Assembly: GCA_921293015.1 (NCBI GenBank)
Contig: OV121086.1
Span: 25,530,254 to 25,594,253, forward strand
Direction of reading: 5' to 3'
Source: Phorcus lineatus
Taxonomy: Eukaryota > Mollusca > Gastropoda > Trochida > Trochidae
Length of the DNA stretch: 64,000 bases
The notes beneath the pieces were generated by a model. That model was given only the letters and a program-made list of their open reading frames with translations, was not told the origin of the DNA and ran no database searches. Shown piece by piece: positions 46,201 through 58,200 of the stretch; within the stretch, counting starts at the first letter, position 1; each line of letters opens with the position of its first letter. The translations under genes were made by a program, and so were the position numbers.

Positions 46201-49200
46201 AATGAGACTGGAGCAATTACCTTCGTATCGTTACTGGCGTTTGTCTATTATTTGGTGACAGCTTTACTGCAAAACCAATGTCAAGCATCAGATCTTATTA
46301 AATTAATATGTTTTTGTTTGTCACAGATTAGACAAGTCGGGTGTCCTTCAGACTGCAACAGGGAAAGTGCGACGTTCGAATGGCCACCTTCAAAAGAAGT
46401 TCTGAGAAGTATGATTTTTGTATATAGAGGTTTGAAATGATCACAGAATCAGAATAGTTCAGTTTCCTAACCCACCTCCCTTCAATGGAATTATTTTCAT
46501 CAAATTTACGGCTAATTTTTCAGTAATTCTCCAAAATGACAAAGCAAGTGTTACGTGCTCTAAGGCTTGTCAATATTACCGTACAGGTACTTGTGACATA
46601 ATAGAGATAAACAGACAGCTGATGTCCAGTGTGACTTCTTTATTCATGGCGTACTGTACAAGAATAGGGAGGTCGCGTCAAATTCCTAAAACACAAACCC
46701 TTGAACCAACAGTTTTGAAATTGGTGGCGGATAAAAGTGCTTATCATTACAAAGTCTTTCAATACCTTAATGAGTGTGTACTCATTAAGTGAACGTTTTA
46801 ATCCATCATTTACTTTCGCTCTCACGAACAACTTCAAATGTATTTCGTCAAAATGGCTGGCTGACCCGCCGTGTTTATTCCGGAAGTCCTAAATATAGAT
46901 TGTGCTATGTAAAATTTTAACGTCCTTACGAAACGAAGTATTCCTTTACAGTAATATTGCATTTTATGGAGCTTCAATTAATATGCGTCATGCTTTCATC
47001 CACTTGTAACTTTCATTATGTTTTGTTTCATACATTGACTTCACAAATAAAACAGACAACTTTTCAGGGTTTATGTGTTTAATTCCATTAAAATATAACA
47101 TATTGGAATATATATAACTAATTTATTTTACAGAATATGTTGTTGTATATATCACATTAAAAATGACAGAAAAAATACGTTTTACACCTTTAATTACAAA
47201 TAATACTTTTTATCACAAATATCACATTTAATGACAAGCACATATCTCATAACTGGTAAAACGTTTATCATTAATTGTAACTTTTTCCATTTGTAACAGC
47301 CTTTTTAATAGAATTTACACGTACAGATCATCAAACACACCGAGATTTAAGTAATAAATTTGAAGCGAACATAAAATACGCTAGGCAGAATTCACTTGCA
47401 AGGGCAAACAATCATCCATTCCCTACATGTAAAAACTCCAACAACAATGTCATGTTCATTAATATACATATTTATGTTTTGTATCTGTATGATATATTTT
47501 AAAAGTTGAAAATTCCAAGAATTTTTCACTGAAACGTCACCCAATTATCACGAAACTAGTGTACGTAGTGGCAAACTGGTTTCAACATATCATTGCGCAC
47601 GAAGAACAATTTCGCCGGAAAAGAAGTCTTCTGCAGCAGTGTGTACCAAAAGTCTTATATAATTAATATTAGGCAGGATTCGGTTGTCATTTATTTTTAA
47701 AAATTACCGAACGATCTTTGGAAACATATTGCTTTGCCTAAAATGTATATACGATAAAGTTTCCTATGAAAGAATCGCTTAGAGTTGGGTGAATGTTTTA
47801 ACGTTTGTTATTCCAAGAATGCGGTTGCCAATTCCATGGTTTGAATAAATACAGAAATTGACAATCCTAAAAAAAACCTTCAAATTATCATAGATCTTCC
47901 CACAAAAAAATTAAAATATCCGAAGAGAAAAAATGATTTTTTCAAGCGAACTTTTATAGTCGAATGCATGTCAATTTCTCGCGACTTGCACGTGAAGGCA
48001 CGTGAGATTACGAAAATTGTCACAACTTTGCTGTGACGTCACAGCCGCAGTCGAATCATTTTGTATAGGATCGAAGAGAGAGGTAGGTTGCTCGACGCGA
48101 CCTCCCTAACAAGAAGCAAGGGAGGTAACTCACACATGTTCATATTAAGTGCGTACCACGTAACAGCAAGTATCAAGAAACTGTGCTGATATGTATTACG
48201 TCACGACTTTAGGCCATGCTGTCCTCATCCCATCGAGCCCTCACTGTGCATCTATACAATCAATCATGTTTATTCAATAGAAAGGCCATTGGCCCATGTA
48301 CATTACATTGTATACAATAAATGTCACCGTGACAAATCAATATTGACTTTAAGAATTAAATTTCAAGTTGTATTTTTCTCTTTAAAAGAGCTTCCTTAAT
48401 CAACCGAGCACAATTCTGCAGAATAAAGGGTGAATATGAACTAAGTAAATTTATGTATTTCTGTACAGTTACATTTGTGTGATAATAGGGTGGGAGATAT
48501 TTTAACCTGAGAGTTTTGTATAAGGGACATATAATTAAGAAATGCAATTCATCTTCAACTGACTGCAGTTCACATACTTGACAGATCCTCTCTTCATGAA
48601 GTAATCCTTCCCACCTTCCTGTGTTAATTCTTAATGGTAGTTCTGATGACCGTAGTAGGAATAATAATCTTCTTAATTCTTTATTTTTGACAGTTGATAA
48701 ATAAATCTCTGTGTTCAAGACGAATTTAAAATCTTTATAAAATGTCATTTTCCCAGTTGAGAGAATGAATTTACAGAAGGTAGAATGGAATTTTTCAATG
48801 ATATGTTTTCGTTCATATCCCCAGATTTCGGATCCATACAAATAATTGGCTTGATTTGAACATCGAAAATCTTGAAAAGAATATTTGGTGATATGTTTTT
48901 CAATTGCCCCTGGAGTGATTTGATAGAGAACAATGCCTTGCTTGCCTTGGATGTTAATACATCAATTGCCTTACTCCATGATAATTTAGATGAAAACACC
49001 AGGCCTAGATAATTGTAGTAAGTAGAGATCTTAATATCGACTTCACCGTATTTCCACTTTTCTACTCCTTTAACAATACCGCCATTTCTGAAAACTATCA
49101 TCTGTGTTTTCTCTAAATTGACCTCCAGTCCCGACTTGACACAGAACTTCTCTAACACATCGATCTTCCATTGCATTCCTATAACTGTATCATCAAAAAT

Positions 49201-52200
49201 ACATAAATCATCGGCGAAGAAAAACAATAGAATGTCTAAATATTCTTGTCCAATAAATATTCCCGTCAGTTCGGAATCTTGTATCATTTGTTCCAATTCA
49301 ACAATGTATAGGGAAAACAGCATCGGACTTAAATGACAGCCTTGTCTCACTCCACTCACTGTGTCGAAAAATTCAGTGATAGACGAATTGGTAATCTTTA
49401 CCGCAGATTTTATAAACCATAATAGTTTTTTATTCACACAGTCAAAAGCCTTACGAAAGTCTACAAATAAGCAATAGAATCGTCCTCTTCGCTTAGATAG
49501 ATACTTCTGTGCTAAACCTTGAAGACAGAACATGTTGTCCACTGTGCTGTAACCTGAACAAAATCCTGCCTGTGATTCTGGAATTTTGTCATATAATTCA
49601 CAAAATCTTTGTAAACGTTTATTCAATATAACTATAAATACCTTTCCTAAAATGTCTATCAACGAGATTCCTCTGTAGTTATTAACAGATTGAGTGTTTC
49701 CTTTCTTGTGAAGTGGTTTAATCAGTGCCCTCGACCATTTATCTGGAAACGTTCCTGAATTAAGTATTCTGTTAAACAGCACGGATAAGTATCTGAGTAG
49801 AATATTTTTACAGCTCTTTATCATCTCCGGCAGTATACCATCTGGTCCTGGTGACTTTCCGTCTTTCAAACTCGATAATGCTTGTAATATTTCCTCGTCT
49901 GTTATGTCAGTATTCAAAATATTTATCATCATCATCATCGCAAACGTCACACAATGAATTATCATGGTTCCTTACAAACTGATCGCAGAATTCAAGGTTT
50001 TCCTTCTCAATTTCTGTTTCTGTCAAATTGAGAATACGTTTAAAGTAATCCTGCCATTCAAATGCTGAAATGTTTTCTGTTGATTCAGTTTTCTTATTTG
50101 TAACCTGTTTTAAATATTTCCAGAATTTCTTTGAGTCGTTAACTTGTGATGTAAGCGTGCGTAATTTATCGTCTGCTTCTTCTGTTTTCTTATCTCTGCA
50201 AAGCTTTCGGTAAGCATTCCTTAAGTATTTAAATTTGGTCAAATCACCGTCCGTTCCAGTAACCCTCACTTTATCTTGTGCCTTATATTTATTTCTTTTC
50301 ATCATTTTGCATTCTTCATCGTACCACGTCTTCGTTGAGGGGTGTTTTGATTGCTGACCTCGCTTCATTCAACACAAAGCAGCTGACGATGTTAATATGG
50401 AACACGATCTGTCTGTGGCAGCGTTAACATTTGTGTTTACATCCTCTGTGAATTGACAAATGTCATAATTACCAATTTCCTCATGCACTGCACAAATAAA
50501 TAGGTCTGTTGATTCCATTTTCCATTTAAATGAGACAATGTTTGATATTTCCGTTCGATCATCCTTTCCATCATTTAAGTCTTGCTTTAATATGTTCATG
50601 GAAAATTGAATTGGCAAATGATCAGATTCACAACGTGTTAATACATGGAAGTCAATATCTAATTGAAACAAATCCGATGTACACAGACAGAGGTCAAGGA
50701 GGCTGGTTCCCTCCTCTGAATAACGGGTAAAATCACCCAAGGGATCACTGGCGCTTCTTCCATTCATCATGTGTAAACACATGGTTCTACATAGTTCAAT
50801 CAGATCTATCCCATACTTATTTGTTACAATATCTTTACTATTTCTTGGTGTATGAAACATATCTGCGACGTAGTCCATATCTTCAAGAGATGGTATATGG
50901 GTTGAACTATCATCCTCTATATAATATTTCCACATCTGGCATTAAAATCTCCCATAATAATCATTGATTGAATGTTGATGGATGTATCTGATAAAATGGA
51001 TAACAAGCAGTTTTCTAGAAAGTCAATTCCCTTTTGGGGTCTGATATAACTTTTTACCGATGAATTGTAGGGATGGATAAACACAAATCCAAGTTGAACG
51101 TTACATGATGTGCCCATATATTCTTTATCCATCAGAAGAAATATGCAATCAGAAAACTCTCGGTACACTTTGATGACTGCTTTATGAATGTTGTAATTGA
51201 CACAAACTGCAACTCCTCCACGGTTATTGTAATCTCTATAATTGATATACAGTCACTAGCCAAAAGTGAGTTCGCAAAAGTTAGTTCGCTGAATAGTGCG
51301 CAGACGTTTTTTGTGACATAAATGCCTCGCGTCTTTTTATTTGGTAATCAATCGTCATGAAAATATCTATGGTGATATTTCATAGGGTGCTTATTTATTC
51401 TAACACCGGTAGCACCAGTTACTCCCCTTTGTTTACATTTTTTATCGTCTGCTACACGATGCCTTCTCACGGCCGTCAAGTGTCACCTGATCAGAAACAA
51501 ATAATTATTTCTCTGAATCAGCAAGGTTTATCGAGTTACAAAATTGCAGAAATTATTGGCATTAGTCCTAGAACAGTTTTTAAAACGTTTTCGCGACAGC
51601 GGTTCTTGTGAAAAGCGACCGAGAAGCGGTCGACTAAGAAAATCGTCACGACGATCTGACCGGCAGTTATTTCGTCTTGTCAAACGGAATCGGCGGAGTA
51701 GTTTGAGAGACCTTACTGACAATTTTAATGCACAAATTCCACAAACAGTTTCTACTAGAACTGTTCGGAGACGATTATTCTCACAGGGATATAAACGACG
51801 ACAAGTTTCAAAGAAAATCACCATATCACCTGTTAATCGTGAACGTCGACTCCGTTTTTGCCGGACCAAACTGCAGTGGAGAATTGAAAATTGGAAACAG
51901 ATCATATTTAGTGACGAGACTCAAATACAAATTGGAAGGGATCAGAAAGTTTTCGTTTGGAGGAAGACAAATGAGAGATTACTCCCCGATTGTCTGGGTA
52001 TTCGCACCGATCGTGACAACCGGAACGTGATATCGGCGATGTTCTGGGGCTGCATAACGTATCATGGTGTTGGGACACTTACTTTTGTTGATGGAAACAT
52101 AAATACAAATAAGTATATTGACATTCTTGATGAAAATTTGTGGCCTGTAATGACTAGACATTTCACAAACAGACCGTGGATATTCCAAGAGGACAACGCC

Positions 52201-55200
52201 CTCTGTCATGTTTCGATGAGAGCAAATCAATGGAAAAATGACAATGGAATCCGTACTTTGCCATGGCCTGCTCAAAGTCCTGACTTGAACATAATAGAAA
52301 ATGTCTGGAAAACTCTGAAACATTGTCTGAAATGACGAGTTCATGAGGTCAGGAGCAGAGACGACCTTATTCGGATCGTTGGTGAAATATGGAGGAGCCT
52401 CACACTTGCCTACATCAGGAGCCTTTACGACAGTATTCCTGCAAGAATTCGACAGGTTCTTCGAGTTCGAGGTCATATATCAAAGTACTGATAATTTCAA
52501 GTGAGTACCATATTTTTTCACAAAGTTAAATGGAGTTTTAAATCATAGTACAAAATCTGGACAGTCTGTGACGTCACACCGGTGCGAACTCACTTTTGGC
52601 CACTGACTGTACACCTTATGACTAGGAAAACAATTTTCAATATCAACAGCATGACAATAATTCCAAATTTCTACAAAACCAAACACGTCAAATTTCTTAC
52701 AAAATGTTACAAAATCAGTATCAGTTAATTTCGGTTTCAAACCACATATATTCCACATAAGGAACTTTATAGTCTCTCGTTTATTGTCCTGTTGATGCTG
52801 GGCCGAGCCGACTTGCTAGGCTGTAGGGTAGATGACTCCAGGTTTCTGGCCTTGTTTTATTGTAACAAGGGAGTTAGTAGTGACGTCATACGTATATATG
52901 TTGTCTTCTACATACAGTTTGTCAAAACGCAAGTAAGACAGACGATCACCTTCTCTTGATTTGATCATAAAGGGTAGAAGGTTCTTTCTCTTCTGTCTCA
53001 CCAAAAGAGAGAAGTCTTCACTGACAAAAAGCTGAGTTCCCTTCAGCTTCTTTGCTGCTTTCAGAATATCGTACTTATCACTGTCCTTTGAGAGTTTTAA
53101 TATGATTCCCTTTCCCCGCATCACTCTGTGGGCTCGCTGGATGTGAATCTCGGCGTCGTCCATGTCCATCTTGTCTCTGAGTACAGACCGCACGATCTGC
53201 TCACAATCATCCCGGGACTCCTTGCCCTGAGCTCTTGGAATCCCATGAAAAATCAAATTATTTCTTCTGCTTTGATTTTCGATGTAATCAATTTTTTCTT
53301 CTAACTTGTCAACAACATGTCTGAGGGCAAGATTTTCTTCTTCTAGGCTATGACAGCGTTCATTTACATCTGAAAGTTGTTCAGATACCTTCGTTAGTGT
53401 TGATTCCATGCAAACAATCTTCTCTGTCATAGTTACATTCGAAGCCTGCAGATTATCCAACTTTGTTGACAAATTCTTGAATTCATCTAGAATAGTTTGC
53501 AAAGTTTTGTCATTCACGTGGGTTGTTAATTTCAATTGCTTTTCGCCTCCTTTAGCACCACTTTGAATCCGTTCTTCTGTGTCAGGGCCTGGATTCGACT
53601 CAACACCCGCCAGAAGTAGAAGCGCAAGCAACAAGTTCAAAATGACCAGTCTTGTGTGTACATTCACACCTGCTCTATATCGGGGTATTCTCGATATTGC
53701 ATGCTTATGACAAATTCTTGCCAATATCTTCATAAATACCGGAGCAAAAGTCCCAATAGTTACCCGGAACTGTTCCTGGGATATTCCCATAATAATTCGA
53801 GCACCAAATAATGTTCTTTATGTCGTTGAATTCCGCCCTTTTAACAATTTATGCAGAGACACTGAAACTGCAGTGTTTACTCCGCCATGTTGTCACAGCT
53901 ATACCATCTATCTATCTATCTATCTATCAGCAGCTTCCGCCTCCATCCGCCGCTACCGACACACATGCACGTGCTGGACGCCGGATATTGTGCTTATACG
54001 CGTGTCGAACGCAAGTGTTGGTGAAGTCGAGGTTGAGTGGACTGGGAACTACTCGGACAGTGACCTCAAGGTGGGCGTCGTCAGGGCTGGGGAGAACAGC
54101 GTCTTCGCCTCTTCTAAAAGCCTCAAAGCGTTCCAGGTTAGTATGCAAAGTACACCTGTATGTTGTATGTATAACGCTCTTGTAAATCTTAATTGTGTAC
54201 ATTTGTGTAGACGTCCAACTCCAATTTGACTTATGAACTATTCTCATTCTGTGAGATTTGCGATGTCAGTGAGATTATGCAGTTTATGCGTACTGTTGTA
54301 CTGTTCGTATACCCTTTCCACCATGTGTAGTAGATACCTTGGCTGTTCCCTACGTACATCCTAGTGAGATCGAGATAAATGAGCTGTTAAAGCATGAGAC
54401 CCAGATCATCCTTAGATGATTATTCTTATATACACTAAGGCCATCATCTTAATAATGACAAGGATTATATTGATGCGACGGTTCGACACAGATTCTTGTG
54501 TCGTTCTCAAGCAATGGTAGCAAAGTGGTTGTTGTTGTTGGGTTGAAGTTTAACGTCTGCTTCCAACATTGGGTGATGTCGCCGACGTGGGGCCTATGCC
54601 TTAGTTATTTGCAAAGAATGGGGGAATAAGATTTACAATAGGTCATAGATACCCAAATAATTGAGGTAAAGTGATAAGATGTAAGCATATAAGTACATGT
54701 TTACAATCAGCAGAGAAAACAAATCAACAAGGAGAGCAATTGCATTTAAATCAGAGGTAAAGGATGAGAAGTCAGTGATGTACAATGCAGTATGATTTTT
54801 ACAGGTAATTGGGGTTTGTTGGTACAGTTAATTAGTTGAGGAGGAGATCATAGGCCGACGGGACCTCTGACCATTGTACACGGTGATTGGGATGTTCTTT
54901 GATATGGTCGGAAATGGCTGGTTTGCTATCTTAAGTTGTTTATGATGTTTGATGTTCTTTTAGTCGGGCGTTGATAGGCCTGGACGTTTCTCCCACAGAG
55001 CTATGTCCACAGTTGCAGTTTATATTGTAGACAACCCTTTTTGGATTGTTGTTTGAGGATGATTGTTTTTTCCCGTTTGCTTGGAGTTGGTTCTGTAGAT
55101 TAATGGATGATGAAAAGATAGTGTGTGTATATTTGCCTGTTGTTGCCTGTTGTTTGAGTAGTTTACTGATTTCATGGGAGGGCTTTCCTATGTAGGGGAT

Positions 55201-58200
55201 ATAAATTTTCATAGGGGCTGATTCATGTCTTGGTGAGGAGTTGTTTGCAGGGATACAGGCTGCTGGTATAGTTTTTTTCACAAGTTCATTGGGGTATTGT
55301 GTAAGTTCAGTGAAAACATGTTGAAGGTGGTTGATTTCTTCTTGTAGTTTTGGGGGTGAGGATGAGATATTCCTAGCTCCTCTTGTCAGGGTGGTGATGA
55401 TACCGGTTTTGACTTTAGGTGGGTGGTTGGATTGATCCGTATGGGTTGGCTTGCGGTATACACTGGTTTGGAGTTCATTGGATGGTGTTCGAGTGACTAG
55501 GACGTCCAGGAACAGTAGGTTGTCGTTGGATTCTGCCTCATTGGTAAATTTGATGCGGGAATGTTGATTTTAGAGATGTCATAGGAGAGTACTTGGGTCG
55601 TCATCAGGTCTGAGTATTACAAAGGTGTCATCTAGTTGTTATCCATATATTCATTGTCATTATCGTCATTCCAACTTCTAAAATGCCTCTGAAAGAAATA
55701 ATCTTAATAGTTGATTATTCATGGAATAATATGATAATTACATGTTGACTCTACAGCTGAAGAGCATGAAGAAGAACTCAGTAAGGTTTATCTTGAGTTC
55801 CAAGGTGCCTGAGGAGTATACGGCACTGGTAAGAATATTTTTATTTCATCACATAATGTACCATGAGATAAGATTGAACCTCCATGATTAAGTTTTGAAA
55901 AAAAAACTTTAATAACGCAATAGACCAGTGGTAGGAATACAAGAAGGTCGGGGTTTGAATCAGGCATGTATATTCAAATGTTAAACTCATGATGTTGTTT
56001 CCTTTCTACACGTACAGTAAAAGGAAAAATAAAGAGCAGAAGTGCATTGTTGCATCACAAATATTGAGAGGTGCAAATGACTTCGAAATTACACAAGAAA
56101 ATAAATAGTTCTCTCCCATTAGAGACTACAATGTGGCGTGGTTGCAGGTGGGCTCTACTGGCTGCGCGTCGTGTATGCGGTACAGAGAGAGTCAGAGCTT
56201 CATCTGGCCTCCGCCTCACCCATCCTCAAGTAAGGTGTCACTTCGTCTAGCAAACGGTCGCTTTATAACACATTTCAATATCCATTGGTTTCGTCGTTCT
56301 TGTCTTGCATTATTAATTAACGATATATACCTTTAGGCAAATGTAAATACATGCGTAAATGACGACAATAAAACATGAGTGTTTGTCTAGTTGTCCAGTA
56401 GAGTGTTACCTGTGTGTCCAGGTGAGGCGCCCCCATCCAGCACAGCCCCGAGTAGAAGTGGCCACAGCATCAAAACTCTCACTGCTGTTTTCGTCGTTAC
56501 TGGCGTGTTAGCCTTCATCATGGTCGTTGCAGTGGGCGTCATCATCTGTAAGTCTAGACTAAGTGAGAAGTTGCTTATTGGAAATCTGCAGTGTCCAATA
56601 AAGATCTGAGAAACAGATCAGATGCTCACTGCAAACTATCTTTGCCTTCTTTAAAAAGCTGATGAAATAACGGTAACTTCAACAGACTAATAGAGAGCAG
56701 ATCAAACTAGACAAGTTGCATATATAAACCTGGAAGTATTACTTCTTACACATTTTCTTGTATTGCAGCAAAGAATGCATTCTGTCCCAACAGAGGTAGC
56801 TCCGTCATAAATTTCTATACAACCTCTGTCTTAATTCGAAGGTTTCTTGTGCACGAAATGTAGAAACCTGATTGGATGCAATCAAAGTTAGTTGTGCAAT
56901 CAGCGACACCGTTTCAAAAGTTAACATTCAAATCGCCTAAGTTATTTCCGTAAGCTTCCCAACAGCTAAACTTTATTCGAATATGCACCTTGCACTTTGA
57001 GTCGTCTTTACAGAACACAAACGCCTCATTTTCCGACTGCAACATTGCATAGACCTGTGTGACATCAAATATGTTATTCATGCATACGTTGTTTTCATTG
57101 GCTGAAATATAGCCAGGTAGTTTAAGTTGCAATATTATATTAAAAGAATGGAACCATTGACTTAATAGACTTTAGCGTTTTGTTTGGTTCATGTCGGACC
57201 TTTGGTCACAACCATTTGTGTTCTTGAGGAAACTAAACATTGAGTTTCTTTCGTGTTTGTGTGTTTTCATAGTAGTCTTAAATTGTTGACTGTCAGATCC
57301 ATCTTTATTGGGAAAATATTGTCGTTAAAGTTTAACATTTTGGATTATGAATAGTAACCCTTGTACAAGGTTTTGGTGGATTAACGGTAAATTATTTATT
57401 GTTTTTTATTTCCGAAGAGCGTGTTGTTGTTTATTTATTTCAACGTAGTCTAACCTTACACAATTTGTGAGTAGATTCCTTATTTAGTGACTATCATTAA
57501 CCCATGTCAAGACAGTTTTAGAAAAAGCAGATGTTCCAACATATCTCCTAAAGTATGTAGATGTAGCGATACCTTTACAAATTGCTAGTAGTTAGATTGT
57601 ATGATAGGAATAATATCAAGAGTAGCGTCTGTTTCTATCAGTACCTGTAACACCATCAAATAGTCAGTGCAACTTATCCCTAACATGCTGTTGTCTGGCT
57701 GCAGCGCGGAAGTGTAGGTCGAAGCCAGTGACGGGCCCAGGAATGAGCCGAGACCAAACCAATGAGACCCTCCTCCCTCCCGACCCCCCGGGACTACAGA
57801 GTGTTCGCTTTCCCCTCGTGGTGTACCAACCCAGCACCGAGGAGCTCCATAACGCGGCCGAGAGGCTGGCAAACAGTATGGTACAGGTTGGTCTCAGCAC
57901 CAGGATCCACTCCCTGCAGGACGAGCTCAAGTCTGGTGCTGACTTAATCATGCACATAACCCCGAGAGAGGAGATGGAACGAATCCCAGCACAGCTTAAG
58001 ACACTGCAAAACCGGATGGTCACAGTGGGCGTAAACCTGGTCAAAGGATCACTCTCGCCGTCTGTCTCCGTGCCCCGAAACTTCCTCTATAACGACGTTC
58101 CGAATGATTTGGCATCCCTTGAAGATTTTCTCAAGCTATTTAGAGGTTTGGTCGTCAGGATTTTGATCTTATTAACCGACTTGCATGCAGTAGATAATGT

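Larger units (their letters stand above)
48356..52758 (-). pseudogene. LINE ORF2: endonuclease / reverse transcriptase, broken
   Basis: From right to left: endonuclease start (WNICGLKPK, FVEIWN) at 52758-52612; after the Tc1 insertion it goes on with GDFNARCG and SDHLPIQF (51247-50369), with a frameshift near 50930 and an in-frame TGA at about 50369. A linker (49907-50368) shifts frame at a GAT-repeat near 49930. The RT (48745-49965) has SPGPDGI, NYRGISL, FVDFRKAFD, GVRQGCHLSP and FADD; about 20 residues seem deleted after KKLLWF. Another frameshift near 48840 leads to the C-terminal part with CQVC...HFLIICPLY (48356-48841). The active-site motif remains but the protein cannot be made whole. 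Confidence 0.85.
48250..53805 (-). mobile_element. LINE (CR1/Jockey-like), interrupted by Tc1
   Basis: Minus-strand non-LTR retrotransposon with ORF1, an AP endonuclease, RT and a C-terminal Cys-His motif. The 3' tail near 48250-48262 ends in an ATTG-type short repeat. The 5' edge upstream of ORF1 is not defined. Tc1 at 51250-52609 splits the endonuclease. ORF1 is intact while ORF2 is broken several times. Confidence 0.85.
46409..53930. other. Gene 1 intron 8
   Basis: 7.5 kb. The right part is the LINE with the nested Tc1 element. 46409-48249 has no gene; a perfect hairpin CTTAATGAGT/ACTCATTAAG lies at 46766-46789. A TCTA microsatellite (53907-53929) forms the tract before the exon 9 acceptor. 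Confidence 0.6.
54137..55756. other. Gene 1 intron 9
   Basis: Contains an interspersed repeat (from 54525) and a Penelope-like fragment. No other feature. Confidence 0.55.

Noticed and set aside
55915..55970. Possible tRNA/SINE with GGGTTTGAATC
   Set aside because: Only the B-box-like part is recognisable.
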